A stretch of DNA of 8,482 nucleotides, taken from contig JAGYMJ010000427.1 of assembly GCA_018400625.1 (NCBI GenBank), positions 1 to 8,482 on the forward strand, in the 5' to 3' direction. Made by a program: the position numbers and the translations under genes. The DNA is from Planctomycetota bacterium. GTDB taxonomy: Bacteria > Planctomycetota > Brocadiia > SM23-32. Shown here in pieces: positions 1 to 6,517 of the stretch (position 1 is the first letter of the stretch; each line of letters begins with the position of its first letter). The notes below the pieces were generated by a model that had not been told where the DNA came from, searched no databases, and saw only the letters and a program-made list of their open reading frames with translations.

Positions 1-1
1 A

Positions 2-52
2 AAAGAGCAAGAGCCGGAGGAGCGGGCCGTGCGGATGAACGGCGGAGTTTAG
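2..52 (+). CDS. Possible 3' end of an upstream gene (partial)
   Basis: Reading from base 2 gives KEQEPEERAVRMNGGV and then a TAG stop at 50-52. The short charged tail looks like a natural protein C-terminus, and hairpins that could end transcription follow it. Only 16 codons are visible, and another frame (from base 1) also stays open to about base 213, so the reading frame is not secure. No function can be assigned. Confidence 0.25.
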   Translation, partial: KEQEPEERAVRMNGGV

Positions 53-98
53 GGCGTTGGCGCCTCGTAGTGCTTAATCTTCATTCCACCGGCACAAG

Positions 99-136
99 GC
101 ACGGTGGGGATGCCCTCGGGCTCACTGAGGACTTAC
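99..136 (+). repeat. Dispersed intergenic repeat, copy 1
   Basis: The copy begins GCACGGTGGGGATGCC and ends TCACTGAGGACTTAC. By hand alignment it matches the reverse complement of 8395-8432 at 34 of 38 positions; the differences all fall in the 7-nt middle. It lies between the presumed upstream gene end and the convergent prepilin gene. A 10-nt fragment, GGCTCACTGA (204-213), and GGGGTTCACT (148-157) may be further decayed pieces of the same family. Confidence 0.75.
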
Positions 137-154
137 GAACCCCTCAAGGGGTTC
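137..154. repeat. Perfect 7-bp hairpin
   Basis: GAACCCC (137-143) and GGGGTTC (148-154) are perfect inverted arms around a TCAA loop, directly abutting repeat copy 1. The right arm runs into GGGGTTCACT, the wording of the repeat's right half, so this may be two inverted repeat fragments joined together. No T-run follows on either strand, so on its own it is a poor intrinsic terminator. Confidence 0.55.
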
Positions 155-163
155 ACTACAAAC

Positions 164-191
164 CTTGCCCTGATAGGGTTCCAAGTTTTTT
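164..191 (+). terminator. Possible intrinsic terminator between convergent genes
   Basis: CTTGCCCT (164-171) can fold over a GAT loop onto AGGG (175-178) and CAAG (182-185) with a 3-nt bulge, and six T residues follow (186-191). The position suits termination of a plus-strand gene ending near base 52. On the minus strand the same stem is followed by GTTTG, so it could also help end the prepilin transcript, whose stop codon is about 86 nt away. The bulge and short stem keep confidence moderate. Confidence 0.4.
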
Positions 192-270
192 CAGGTTGAA
201 CGTGGCTCACTGATTACCTGCAATAAAACCACAGAGCCCGCCGCCTCTATTTCTTTAACCCACCGGCTTG

Positions 271-1254
271 TCATTGGGTTTGGGGTTGAGGAGGACAAAA
301 GATGTAGTGGTTGGGCCAATTCTCGGCACCACCCGGCCACCACTCAAAGGCCCATCGATCACGCCATTCGGTCCACCATGGGGGCAGGCGCTGGTACTTA
401 TTCCTGTTGGAGAAAGACTGGGCGGTCGCATACGGGCTGCCGTCTTGGAAATACGCCCACGGGTGGTTTATATCAAATCCCAGCGCATCCACCATCCCCT
501 GGTGGTTATCATAGCGCGCCGCCACATGGGTGGCGCGGCTGTTATCCGAGCCGGCGTGCGCACGTCCATCGAGGTAAAGACGCGGAATGCCCCCGTTGTA
601 ATGATATGCAGTTATATCTCTCGGTCTATCCCCACGCGGACCAACGTGATAAGCACCTACGGCATAAAGGTGCTGATGGCCGCCAATACCTCGCCATGAA
701 TCCCGCTGGTTAAGCATCTCGACCAATGCCACGTGCGCCCACGCGGGCGGCGCCCGGCCGTCATCGATGCGCCTTGGACCGCGGGTACTTCCCGCACGGA
801 AAGACGCTTCAGTGTTTGACACCCCCATGTTCATTGTGAAAGGTGTATACTGAAAAATCCATCCGTCATCCACCCAATCATACCCACCAGGCTCACCGTA
901 ATAGGGGGAACGGTCCCGGCCGTAGTGCCCCTCTCGCCCCGGCGGCCAGTATATCCCCGGCGACCCCACATAGCCATCGATACCCAGGCGGTTTGACCAG
1001 TAAATGCCGTCATTGTCCTGGCTGTAAGGCACCCAACTGCCGTTGTCGTTGCCATACATCTGCAGCGCAAGCCCCACCTGCCGCATCTGGGAAACGCTCG
1101 CGATCCTGTGCGCCGCCGTCCGGGCTCTGTTCAGCGCCGGCATGAGCATTCCCGCAAGAATTCCTATGATCGCGATCACAACCAGCAACTCGATTAAAGT
1201 GAATCTCAGCGTCTCCTTTACTCCTGCAACTCTTCCTTCTCCCTTCTCAATCAT
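271..1254 (-). CDS. Prepilin-like secreted protein with type IV N-methylation helix
   Basis: This 327-residue protein has a short charged leader (residues 1-17), then a type IV prepilin/pseudopilin N-terminus: FTLIE at 18-22 with Glu at +5, and a hydrophobic helix to about residue 41. A helical stretch (NRARTAAHRIASVSQMRQVGLAL) follows, then a globular domain rich in Gly, Pro, Trp and Tyr. Around residues 217-230 HYNGG...LYLDG resembles the 'H-X9-DG' segment of prepilin-like proteins of planctomycetes and lentisphaerae, with one extra residue between His and Asp. Established: such proteins are cut by prepilin peptidase and inserted in the inner membrane or assembled. Inferred: surface or secretion role; partners are not in the window. 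The residue before the cut is Arg, not the classical Gly. The start is well supported by AGGAGGA 7 nt upstream. The gene looks GC-richer than its neighbours. Exact function unknown. Confidence 0.88.
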   Translation of the reverse strand: MIEKGEGRVAGVKETLRFTLIELLVVIAIIGILAGMLMPALNRARTAAHRIASVSQMRQVGLALQMYGNDNGSWVPYSQDNDGIYWSNRLGIDGYVGSPGIYWPPGREGHYGRDRSPYYGEPGGYDWVDDGWIFQYTPFTMNMGVSNTEASFRAGSTRGPRRIDDGRAPPAWAHVALVEMLNQRDSWRGIGGHQHLYAVGAYHVGPRGDRPRDITAYHYNGGIPRLYLDGRAHAGSDNSRATHVAARYDNHQGMVDALGFDINHPWAYFQDGSPYATAQSFSNRNKYQRLPPWWTEWRDRWAFEWWPGGAENWPNHYIFCPPQPQTQ

Positions 1255-1261
1255 GGGGCTT

Positions 1262-1268
1262 TCCTCCT
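1262..1268 (-). promoter_or_regulatory. Strong ribosome binding site of the prepilin-like gene
   Basis: On the minus strand AGGAGGA lies 7 nt before the ATG at 1254-1252, a near-ideal Shine-Dalgarno site that fixes the start and keeps the whole leader peptide. An AT-rich stretch just upstream (about 1270-1295) contains TATATT as a possible -10, but I see no convincing -35. Confidence 0.75.
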
Positions 1269-1425
1269 ATAAAAAAGTAAAAAAATATATGAAATAAGAA
1301 CCTGTTGCATGACATTCCCATCGGCACAGGACGCGTTGTCAACCTGATACATGTTCAATAAAAACATCTTATCTATTATAATTCATTTTTGATGAAATAT
1401 CAAATTCCCCCGTCGTCAAAAGGGG

Positions 1426-2592
1426 CTATTTCATCCGTTGTTCTAAAGCGAATTCTATAAGTTCCTTCTCATTTGCAGGGTCGAAACCGCATACCGAAGT
1501 GAGTATTTTTTCAAAGGTTAAATCACAGATACTGTTTTCTATGGCGAAATTTATCGCCACGGAAAGCCCTTTGACATATAATCGGGGAGTAATACCCTCT
1601 TTGTGAATCGCTCTTATACTGACGACCAATCGTTCCCATTGCTGCAGTTTACGCATTACATCTCGACGCCCCCTGTCAAGACGGTCGTGCAGTCCGGGAC
1701 AGGTTATGCGTCTTATTATGGTGGGCAGATAATTCATCAGATAATTTCTGTCCAGATTGCCCTGGTGTTTGGACAATAGAGCGGGGGCCACCTCTTCATA
1801 GAGGAGTTTATGAGCGATTTCCATTAAACGGATGTCGCTGGTGAGTTCACAGAAGTAATCCTCGTGCCCCCTTTCCCATCCCAAAAAGGACAAAAAGGTG
1901 TGCAGACCGTTGTGGGCCAGCAGCTTGACATCTTCATGGGCGGCCAATTCATCCGGTGTCATGGGCTTAAAGGGGTCTAAGTTAAAGCTCACCCCATCTA
2001 AAATATCCACCGGAGCGGGTATGCCGTAATAAGGCTCTCCAATCACCTCCATGTCGATACCGGGCCCGACAGGTTTATTTCCTTCACTTACAGGCGACAT
2101 GATTTGACACATTCGGCCCATTATCGTGTCACCGGTCATTAAAGCCTTGCCCGGTTCTGTACCAGTAATATCTACTATGTGTTGACGAAGTTTTGCTGCG
2201 ATTTCAAGGCCGTTTTCACAACACAATATCTTCAGAGGTTGGTCTCTATCGGGTTCAAGAATTATATCGGCGAACAGCGGGGCAATTTTATTCAGATTAG
2301 CTTCTCCAACCGCTGTAAAAACGAGATCGGCCTGTCTGACGGCCGTTTTAACTTCTTCGGTTCTTTCCGCCAAAACGCCCGATACATTTTCGACTTTCAT
2401 CACCCGACCGGCCGGCCCTTTTTCATTGAAATAATAGTATCCCTTTTCAGAGAGTTGGGATAAGATATTCGATTTTTCTTTGATATCTATATACACCAGT
2501 TTATACCATGGGGTAAGTTCAGGGCCTAAAAAACCAAGTCCCAGGGCGCCGGCCCCAAACACAACACATTGTTTTGTCTCGTCGTTATTCAT
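1426..2592 (-). CDS. Mannitol-1-phosphate 5-dehydrogenase-family oxidoreductase
   Basis: This 388-residue protein belongs to the polyol-specific long-chain dehydrogenase family, which interconverts sugar alcohols (or their phosphates) and ketoses with NAD(P). The N-terminal Rossmann domain shows FGAGALGLGF at 12-21 and an acidic Asp36 after the second strand, suggesting NAD preference. CCENGLE (124-130) corresponds to the ACEN segment of MtlD. The catalytic signature K-x4-N-x2-H is intact as Lys223, Asn228 and His231. A C-terminal segment (about 284-322) with Arg-rich helices matches the family's substrate-binding region. The length is close to MtlD (about 380) and shorter than mannitol 2-dehydrogenase or fructuronate reductase (about 480-490). 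Sequence alone does not settle the substrate, so no symbol is given. The gene lies 78 nt downstream of the FHA gene on the same strand. No mannitol transporter or sugar kinase is nearby. Confidence 0.85.
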   Translation of the reverse strand: MNNDETKQCVVFGAGALGLGFLGPELTPWYKLVYIDIKEKSNILSQLSEKGYYYFNEKGPAGRVMKVENVSGVLAERTEEVKTAVRQADLVFTAVGEANLNKIAPLFADIILEPDRDQPLKILCCENGLEIAAKLRQHIVDITGTEPGKALMTGDTIMGRMCQIMSPVSEGNKPVGPGIDMEVIGEPYYGIPAPVDILDGVSFNLDPFKPMTPDELAAHEDVKLLAHNGLHTFLSFLGWERGHEDYFCELTSDIRLMEIAHKLLYEEVAPALLSKHQGNLDRNYLMNYLPTIIRRITCPGLHDRLDRGRRDVMRKLQQWERLVVSIRAIHKEGITPRLYVKGLSVAINFAIENSICDLTFEKILTSVCGFDPANEKELIEFALEQRMK

Positions 2593-2600
2593 ATGGCGAT

Positions 2601-2606
2601 TCCTCT
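2601..2606 (-). promoter_or_regulatory. Ribosome binding site of the polyol dehydrogenase gene
   Basis: AGAGGA on the minus strand ends 8 nt before the ATG at 2592-2590 and supports that start, which leaves only 11 residues before the first glycine of the nucleotide-binding motif. I find no clear promoter in the 78-nt gap, which fits transcription from upstream. Confidence 0.6.
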
Positions 2607-2670
2607 AAAGAAGATTGTTAAGTTTCAGGTTGGTGAAATACGGGGATAAAAGCAATCCCGGGCAAAAGGT

Positions 2671-4638
2671 TTAATCAAAATTATCCTCCAGCTTTTGTTT
2701 TTCTCTTTGGGCCTTTTGATGATGATAGTCATCGGGAGGTAACAGCATCAAAGCATTGTTCAGCCTTTCAAGTTTGTCAGCCGGATCATCTTGGTTCAGT
2801 GCATTCTGGTATTCATATTCCCCCCTGGATTGAAGACGATTCCTGAACCGATCAAATTCTGCGGGTTCTGATTGACCTTCAGGTATCATTCTCACCGCAA
2901 GGTCAAAATTTTCTCTTGCTTCTTCATATTCTCGTGCCCCTAAATGGTTTTCAGCTTTTTGTTTGAGTTCCTGCGCATATTCAAGGCGTTTATCGGGCAG
3001 GTTCCTCAGTGCGTTTTGCGCCAATCTTTGGAATCGGCTGGTTGCTTGATGGTTCCTTTCTTGCGCCATCACGGCTTCCCATTTTTGCTGGGCGGTAATA
3101 TAATCTTTTTCTGCTTCGGACTCCGTAGCAGCGTTATAGTTTTCATAAACGGAACGGATCCTTCGGCGCAGCGAATTAGCTCTTCTTGACGTATGGCCGT
3201 CCAGGATTTCAAGGGCGGCCGTCGCTGCTCCTTGGTTGAAAAGCGTCTCGGCCCGATCGACAGTCTGCAAATTTTCAGCTTCTGCAATCATATTTGATGC
3301 CTGCTCGTGATGAGGGCTTGTTTCAGGGATTTGTTCCAGTATTTGGGCGGCATGCTCGTGGTTTCCGGCGCCTATAGCATCTTCTGCTTCATCTAAAATG
3401 CTTTTTTCATGAGCCAGAGTGGCATACCTCTCACTCTCTTCCGTCAGATTATCTTTGGAGTCGGGGAAGTGGTCCATAAGTTCAGAGGCGATTGTTTGTG
3501 CCTGCTGCCATCTTTCACGGGCCACTGCTGTCTGGAGCTGCTCTTCCAATTGTTCGCGCCAACTTGATTTTATGTCTTCAAATAAGTCAGGGTGATCGCT
3601 CCGGGCGGGGCGATTCTCACCTATATCGACCAGCTCGTTATATGCCTCTTCATAAGAGCCCTCTTCATAAGCTTCCTGTGCTGAGATTACACGTTGGTAT
3701 TCAAGCACCGACTCGTCTAAGCGCGTTTTATGGGTTCTGACGAAACGCCTTACTTCCGGGCTTTCGTGATTGTATTCCAAATCGTCAAGCTGCCGTTTCA
3801 AATCCAGCCAGTATTCCCTGAAATCATCTTCATGTTTTTTCCACATATCAACAAGTTGAACGAGGCTTTCGGCTGTACCACTTTGAGGATTGGCATTCAG
3901 GATAGTTTGAGCCATTTTTTCTGCTCGGTCCAACTCACCGGCTTCGATGGCTTCTAATGTTTTTCCAACACTTTCCTGAAGGTTGAAGGACTGGGCAGGG
4001 GGTTCCGGTGGGTCTTCCTGATCCGGGGTAACAAGTGATAATGCTAAAAGTAACAGGATAAATGCAGCCGCACCGCCGATTATCAATCGCCCTTTTCTTG
4101 TTGCAAGGAGAGATTTTTGAGTTTGAGCTTGTTGCCGTTTTTCGGTGGGGACGATTTCAACTTCTCGGCCTGTCGCGGGATCCGATACATACCAATGGCC
4201 ATCCCTTTCATACAGCCCTTCATGTTGGTTTTGAAGCGGATCAACCCTGACCAGGCTGCCTTCGGGCGGCGTCTTTTCTTCTTCTTCTTCTTCTTCTTCT
4301 ACAAATTGTAATTCTTCAGAACTCTCCTGAACACTCGGGGTGGCGGCCCCTTTACCTGCGACTTCCTTATATTGTAAAGTTACATCACCGATTTTTATTC
4401 GGTCTCCGTCATTGATTTCGGCCTCTCGAATCGTCTTGTCGTTGACCCTGGTGCCGTTTTTGCTCCCGAGGTCCCTGATATATACCCCGTTTGGAGTCAC
4501 ATTACAGTTCAAGTGTTGTTTGGAGACAGCGTGTGAGTCGAGCGTAAGATCACAACTGTCATGTCTACCGATAATAAATACCCCCGGCGCCAACATATAT
4601 TCATATTCATAATCTTTTTCTTTGACAATAAATTTCAT
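2671..4638 (-). CDS. FHA-domain membrane protein with extracytoplasmic TPR-like repeats
   Basis: This 655-residue protein has four parts. Residues 1-92 form an FHA domain with the phospho-peptide-binding residues in place: Gly24-Arg25, Ser39, His42 and SKNGT at 59-63. An acidic linker follows, with eight Glu at 114-121 and a DGHWYVSDPATGR segment near 146-158. A single membrane helix spans about 185-204, preceded by RKGR (positive-inside rule), which puts FHA in the cytoplasm. The rest (about 215-655) is charged and helical, with roughly eight TPR-like units starting near 227, 320, 368, 415, 463, 501, 558 and 609. Established: FHA domains bind phosphothreonine peptides, often in Ser/Thr-kinase circuits or secretion systems. 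Inferred: a signalling or scaffold protein linking cytoplasmic phosphorylation to the periplasm. No kinase is in view. The start fits the FHA domain, but no strong Shine-Dalgarno precedes it. Specific function unknown. Confidence 0.85.
   Translation of the reverse strand: MKFIVKEKDYEYEYMLAPGVFIIGRHDSCDLTLDSHAVSKQHLNCNVTPNGVYIRDLGSKNGTRVNDKTIREAEINDGDRIKIGDVTLQYKEVAGKGAATPSVQESSEELQFVEEEEEEEEKTPPEGSLVRVDPLQNQHEGLYERDGHWYVSDPATGREVEIVPTEKRQQAQTQKSLLATRKGRLIIGGAAAFILLLLALSLVTPDQEDPPEPPAQSFNLQESVGKTLEAIEAGELDRAEKMAQTILNANPQSGTAESLVQLVDMWKKHEDDFREYWLDLKRQLDDLEYNHESPEVRRFVRTHKTRLDESVLEYQRVISAQEAYEEGSYEEAYNELVDIGENRPARSDHPDLFEDIKSSWREQLEEQLQTAVARERWQQAQTIASELMDHFPDSKDNLTEESERYATLAHEKSILDEAEDAIGAGNHEHAAQILEQIPETSPHHEQASNMIAEAENLQTVDRAETLFNQGAATAALEILDGHTSRRANSLRRRIRSVYENYNAATESEAEKDYITAQQKWEAVMAQERNHQATSRFQRLAQNALRNLPDKRLEYAQELKQKAENHLGAREYEEARENFDLAVRMIPEGQSEPAEFDRFRNRLQSRGEYEYQNALNQDDPADKLERLNNALMLLPPDDYHHQKAQREKQKLEDNFD
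4276..4299 (-). repeat. (GAA)8 trinucleotide microsatellite in the FHA gene
   Basis: Eight identical GAA codons in a row on the minus strand encode Glu114-Glu121 in the linker between the FHA domain and the membrane helix. Unit gain or loss would keep the frame, so slippage would change linker length and charge rather than switch the gene off. Confidence 0.95.
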
Positions 4639-4694
4639 TTTAGATTCTATATTTGTCGGAAACTACGGGTCTTGTAAAAGGGAAATCTTTTATC

Positions 4695-4746
4695 GCCTAT
4701 CCCAATTCCCGGGGTAGGCAGTTCTTTCAGACCTGCCTACCCCGGG
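4695..4746. repeat. 14-bp perfect inverted repeat with a competing third arm
   Basis: CCCGGGGTAGGCAG (4708-4721) and CTGCCTACCCCGGG (4733-4746) are exact inverted arms with an 11-nt loop. A third segment, GCCTATCCC (4695-4703), can instead pair with GGGGTAGGC (4711-4719) over a 7-nt loop; in RNA this needs only one wobble pair (plus-strand sense). The two folds exclude each other. No T-run follows on either strand. It lies upstream of the likely guaB promoter, and 57-108 nt before the FHA start codon on the other strand, so it could be in the FHA leader, a protein-binding palindrome or a genomic repeat. Confidence 0.85.
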
Positions 4747-4865
4747 CTGCAATGAATAAATCCCCCTTCAGGGAAAACGACTCCGGCTTCCTGCTGATGC
4801 AAACTTTGAAACCCGAACCTGAAAAACATTATACCTTGAAACGGCTTACAAATCAAGATTGCTGG

Positions 4866-4905
4866 GCACGGTGGTGATGACGCAACGGGGTTCACTGAAT
4901 ATTTA
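4866..4905 (+). repeat. Dispersed intergenic repeat, copy 2
   Basis: GCACGGTGGTGATGACGCA followed by ACGGGGTTCACTGA and ATATTTA. The left half matches GCACGGTGG of copies 1 and 3; ACGGGGTTCACTGA is exactly as in copy 3; the ATATTTA end is shared with copy 4. It carries about 3 extra bases in the middle compared with copies 1 and 3. It ends about 10 nt before the guaB -35 box. Confidence 0.65.
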
Positions 4906-4913
4906 AGATTTTT

Positions 4914-4942
4914 TTGCATTTTTTGTGCTCAATGATTATAAT
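4914..4942 (+). promoter_or_regulatory. sigma70-type promoter of guaB
   Basis: TTGCAT (4914-4919) and a perfect TATAAT (4937-4942) are separated by 17 nt, within T- and AT-rich DNA. The predicted start, near 4949, would give a leader of about 30 nt before guaB, too short for a riboswitch. It would drive guaB and probably the PBP2-like gene. Confidence 0.65.
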
Positions 4943-4971
4943 AAATAAATTCTTATAACACTAAAATAAGC

Positions 4972-4976
4972 GGAGG
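4972..4976 (+). promoter_or_regulatory. Ribosome binding site of guaB
   Basis: GGAGG lies 4 nt before the ATG at 4981. The spacing is slightly short, but the motif is strong and no other start is better placed. Confidence 0.65.
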
Positions 4977-4980
4977 CAAC

Positions 4981-6489
4981 ATGGATTTGAAGAGTGGGAT
5001 TACTGCTGAGGAATTGTTTGAGAGCGGACGGGGTATTACTTACGACGATATCATTCTGTTGCCGGGTTATATATCCTTTGCGCTTACGGATGTGACTTTG
5101 GATACCCGGCTGACCAGGGACATACAGTTGAAACGTCCTATTGTCAGCTCTCCGATGGATACAGTGACTGAAAGTGATATGGCCATCCATATGGCGCTGC
5201 TGGGCGGTATAGGTTTTATTCACTATAACAACACGATTGAAGAACAGGTCGATCATGTCAGAAAGGCCAAAAGGTTTGAGAATGGATTCATAGCCGATCC
5301 GGTCGTTCTTTCACCCGAGCATAAGATATCCGATATCGATAAAATTAAAGAAAAATACGGCTTCAGCGGTGTGCCGATAACCGAAAACGGACGCATGGGC
5401 GGCAAATTGCTCGGCATAGTCACAAGAACGGATATTGATTTTGAAACCGATCGGAGCCAGTTGGTCAGTGAAGTCATGAGCACCAACCTTGTCACCGCTT
5501 CGGAGGGTATTACTCTTGAAGAAGGAAATGAAATACTGAAAGAAAGCAAAAAGGGTAAATTGCCCGTTGTTGATGATAATGGATGCCTGGTATCGCTTAT
5601 GAGCCGCACGGATTTAAGGAAAAACCAGGATTTCCCTTTTGCAAGCAAAGACCCGTCAAAGCAGCTTATGGTGGGTGCTACCGTTGGAACACGCACCTAC
5701 GATCGTGAACGGCTGGAAGCTCTTGTTGATGCGGGGGTTGATGCCGTTATCTTTGACAGTGCACAAGGTTTTTCAACCTTCCAGAGTGAGATGATTAAAT
5801 GGGCCAAAGGTAAATTCCCGGAATTGCAGATAATCGGCGGCAATGTCGTAACACGCCAACAATGTAAAGGCCTCATCGAAGCCGGAGCGGATGGGCTCCG
5901 CGTAGGTATGGGGTCGGGATCCATCTGTATAACACAGGAGACTGTTGCGGTGGGGCGTTCGCAAGGCAGCGCGGTCTATGAATGTGCCGGGACAGCCAAA
6001 CAACATGGGGTGCCGGTTATTGCCGATGGGGGGATACGTTCAATCGGCCATATTGCAAGAGCTCTTTCTATCGGCGCTTCGTGTGTAATGATGGGTTCAA
6101 TGTTGGCCGGAACCGATGAATCGCCGGGGAATTACTTCTTTGAGGGTGGAGTGAGATTGAAACGCTACCGTGGCATGGCCTCCAGAGAAGCTATGGCGGT
6201 GGGGGGCGATAAGAGATATATGAATGAAGAGGAATCCCTTAAAGTTGACCAGGGAGTAAGCGGCGCCGTCGTGGATAAAGGGTCCATCATTGATTATGTC
6301 CCCTATTTGCTGCAGGGGGTCAAACACAGCATGCAGGATATGGGGTGCTGTTCCATAACCGAATTGCACCAAAAACTTTATGATGGAAGTCTGCGTTTTG
6401 AACTGCGCAGCCCGTCGGCGCAGATCGAGGGGGGCGTGCATAGCCTGCATTCCTTTTCAGAACCACATCGCATCCAAACTTCTAAATGA
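4981..6489 (+). CDS. guaB: Inosine-5'-monophosphate dehydrogenase, eukaryote-like type
   Basis: This enzyme oxidises IMP to XMP with NAD+, the committed step of guanine nucleotide synthesis in the cytoplasm. It has 502 residues, usual for the family. A TIM barrel is interrupted by two CBS domains at about 105-215. Visible key parts: SSPMDTVTE (56-64), GGIGFIH (75-81), Asp259, the catalytic loop [10 protein letters not shown] with Cys316 (311-320), IADGG (347-351), and the mobile flap with Arg412-Tyr413 and DQGVSG (423-428). CBS domains and flap exclude GMP reductase. Compared from memory with human IMPDH2, the resemblance is strong end to end, including [11 protein letters not shown] and the C-terminal [13 protein letters not shown]; typical bacterial enzymes read SAAMDTVTE and EG(I/V)EG instead. 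Arg307 and Gln424 match the human Arg322/Gln441 pair; Ala261 replaces human Ser276. The next gene starts 28 nt downstream, so co-transcription is likely. Confidence 0.97.
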   Translation: MDLKSGITAEELFESGRGITYDDIILLPGYISFALTDVTLDTRLTRDIQLKRPIVSSPMDTVTESDMAIHMALLGGIGFIHYNNTIEEQVDHVRKAKRFENGFIADPVVLSPEHKISDIDKIKEKYGFSGVPITENGRMGGKLLGIVTRTDIDFETDRSQLVSEVMSTNLVTASEGITLEEGNEILKESKKGKLPVVDDNGCLVSLMSRTDLRKNQDFPFASKDPSKQLMVGATVGTRTYDRERLEALVDAGVDAVIFDSAQGFSTFQSEMIKWAKGKFPELQIIGGNVVTRQQCKGLIEAGADGLRVGMGSGSICITQETVAVGRSQGSAVYECAGTAKQHGVPVIADGGIRSIGHIARALSIGASCVMMGSMLAGTDESPGNYFFEGGVRLKRYRGMASREAMAVGGDKRYMNEEESLKVDQGVSGAVVDKGSIIDYVPYLLQGVKHSMQDMGCCSITELHQKLYDGSLRFELRSPSAQIEGGVHSLHSFSEPHRIQTSK

Positions 6490-6506
6490 GAACAAATAAC
6501 GCTGGT

Positions 6507-6512
6507 GGGGGA
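6507..6512 (+). promoter_or_regulatory. Ribosome binding site deciding a TTG start
   Basis: GGGGGA ends 5 nt before the TTG at 6518-6520. An in-frame stop (TAA, 6497-6499) lies upstream, no ATG or GTG comes between, and the first internal ATG (residue 27) would remove the membrane anchor. TTG is therefore the best start for the PBP2-like gene. Confidence 0.7.
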
Positions 6513-6517
6513 TTCAA

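Larger units (their letters stand above)
4639..4980. other. Divergent intergenic region between the FHA gene and guaB
   Basis: These 342 nt separate two outward-facing genes. They contain, left to right, the unassigned 5' flank of the FHA gene (no convincing -35/-10 pair seen on the minus strand), a strong inverted repeat at 4695-4746, about 115 nt with no recognisable signal, repeat copy 2 (4866-4905), T-rich DNA, the guaB promoter and the guaB ribosome binding site. Short open frames across it lack ribosome binding sites and run through the repeats, so I do not call them genes. Confidence 0.7.

Noticed and set aside
268..1145. Long open frames on the plus strand opposite the prepilin-like gene
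   Set aside because: They lie antisense to a gene with a strong ribosome site and a clear family motif; their translations show no domain, and high GC with few stops explains them.
1407..1425. Intrinsic terminator after the polyol dehydrogenase gene
   Set aside because: The CCCC/GGGG stem has only 4 bp with a 10-nt loop, and no uninterrupted T-run follows on the minus strand.
4653..4877. 74-codon open frame in the divergent intergenic region
   Set aside because: It begins at TTG without a ribosome site, runs through the inverted repeat and ends inside repeat copy 2.
4695..4980. Riboswitch or attenuator controlling guaB
   Set aside because: A good -35/-10 pair lies at 4914-4942, so the hairpin is outside the expected guaB transcript; no purine riboswitch core sequences were seen.
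5253..5696. 147-codon open frame antisense to guaB
   Set aside because: It overlaps the conserved CBS region of guaB, and its Ser/Leu-rich translation looks like a shadow frame.
4981..6489. GMP reductase instead of IMP dehydrogenase
   Set aside because: The protein has two CBS domains and the IMPDH flap with Arg-Tyr, which GMP reductase lacks, and full IMPDH length.
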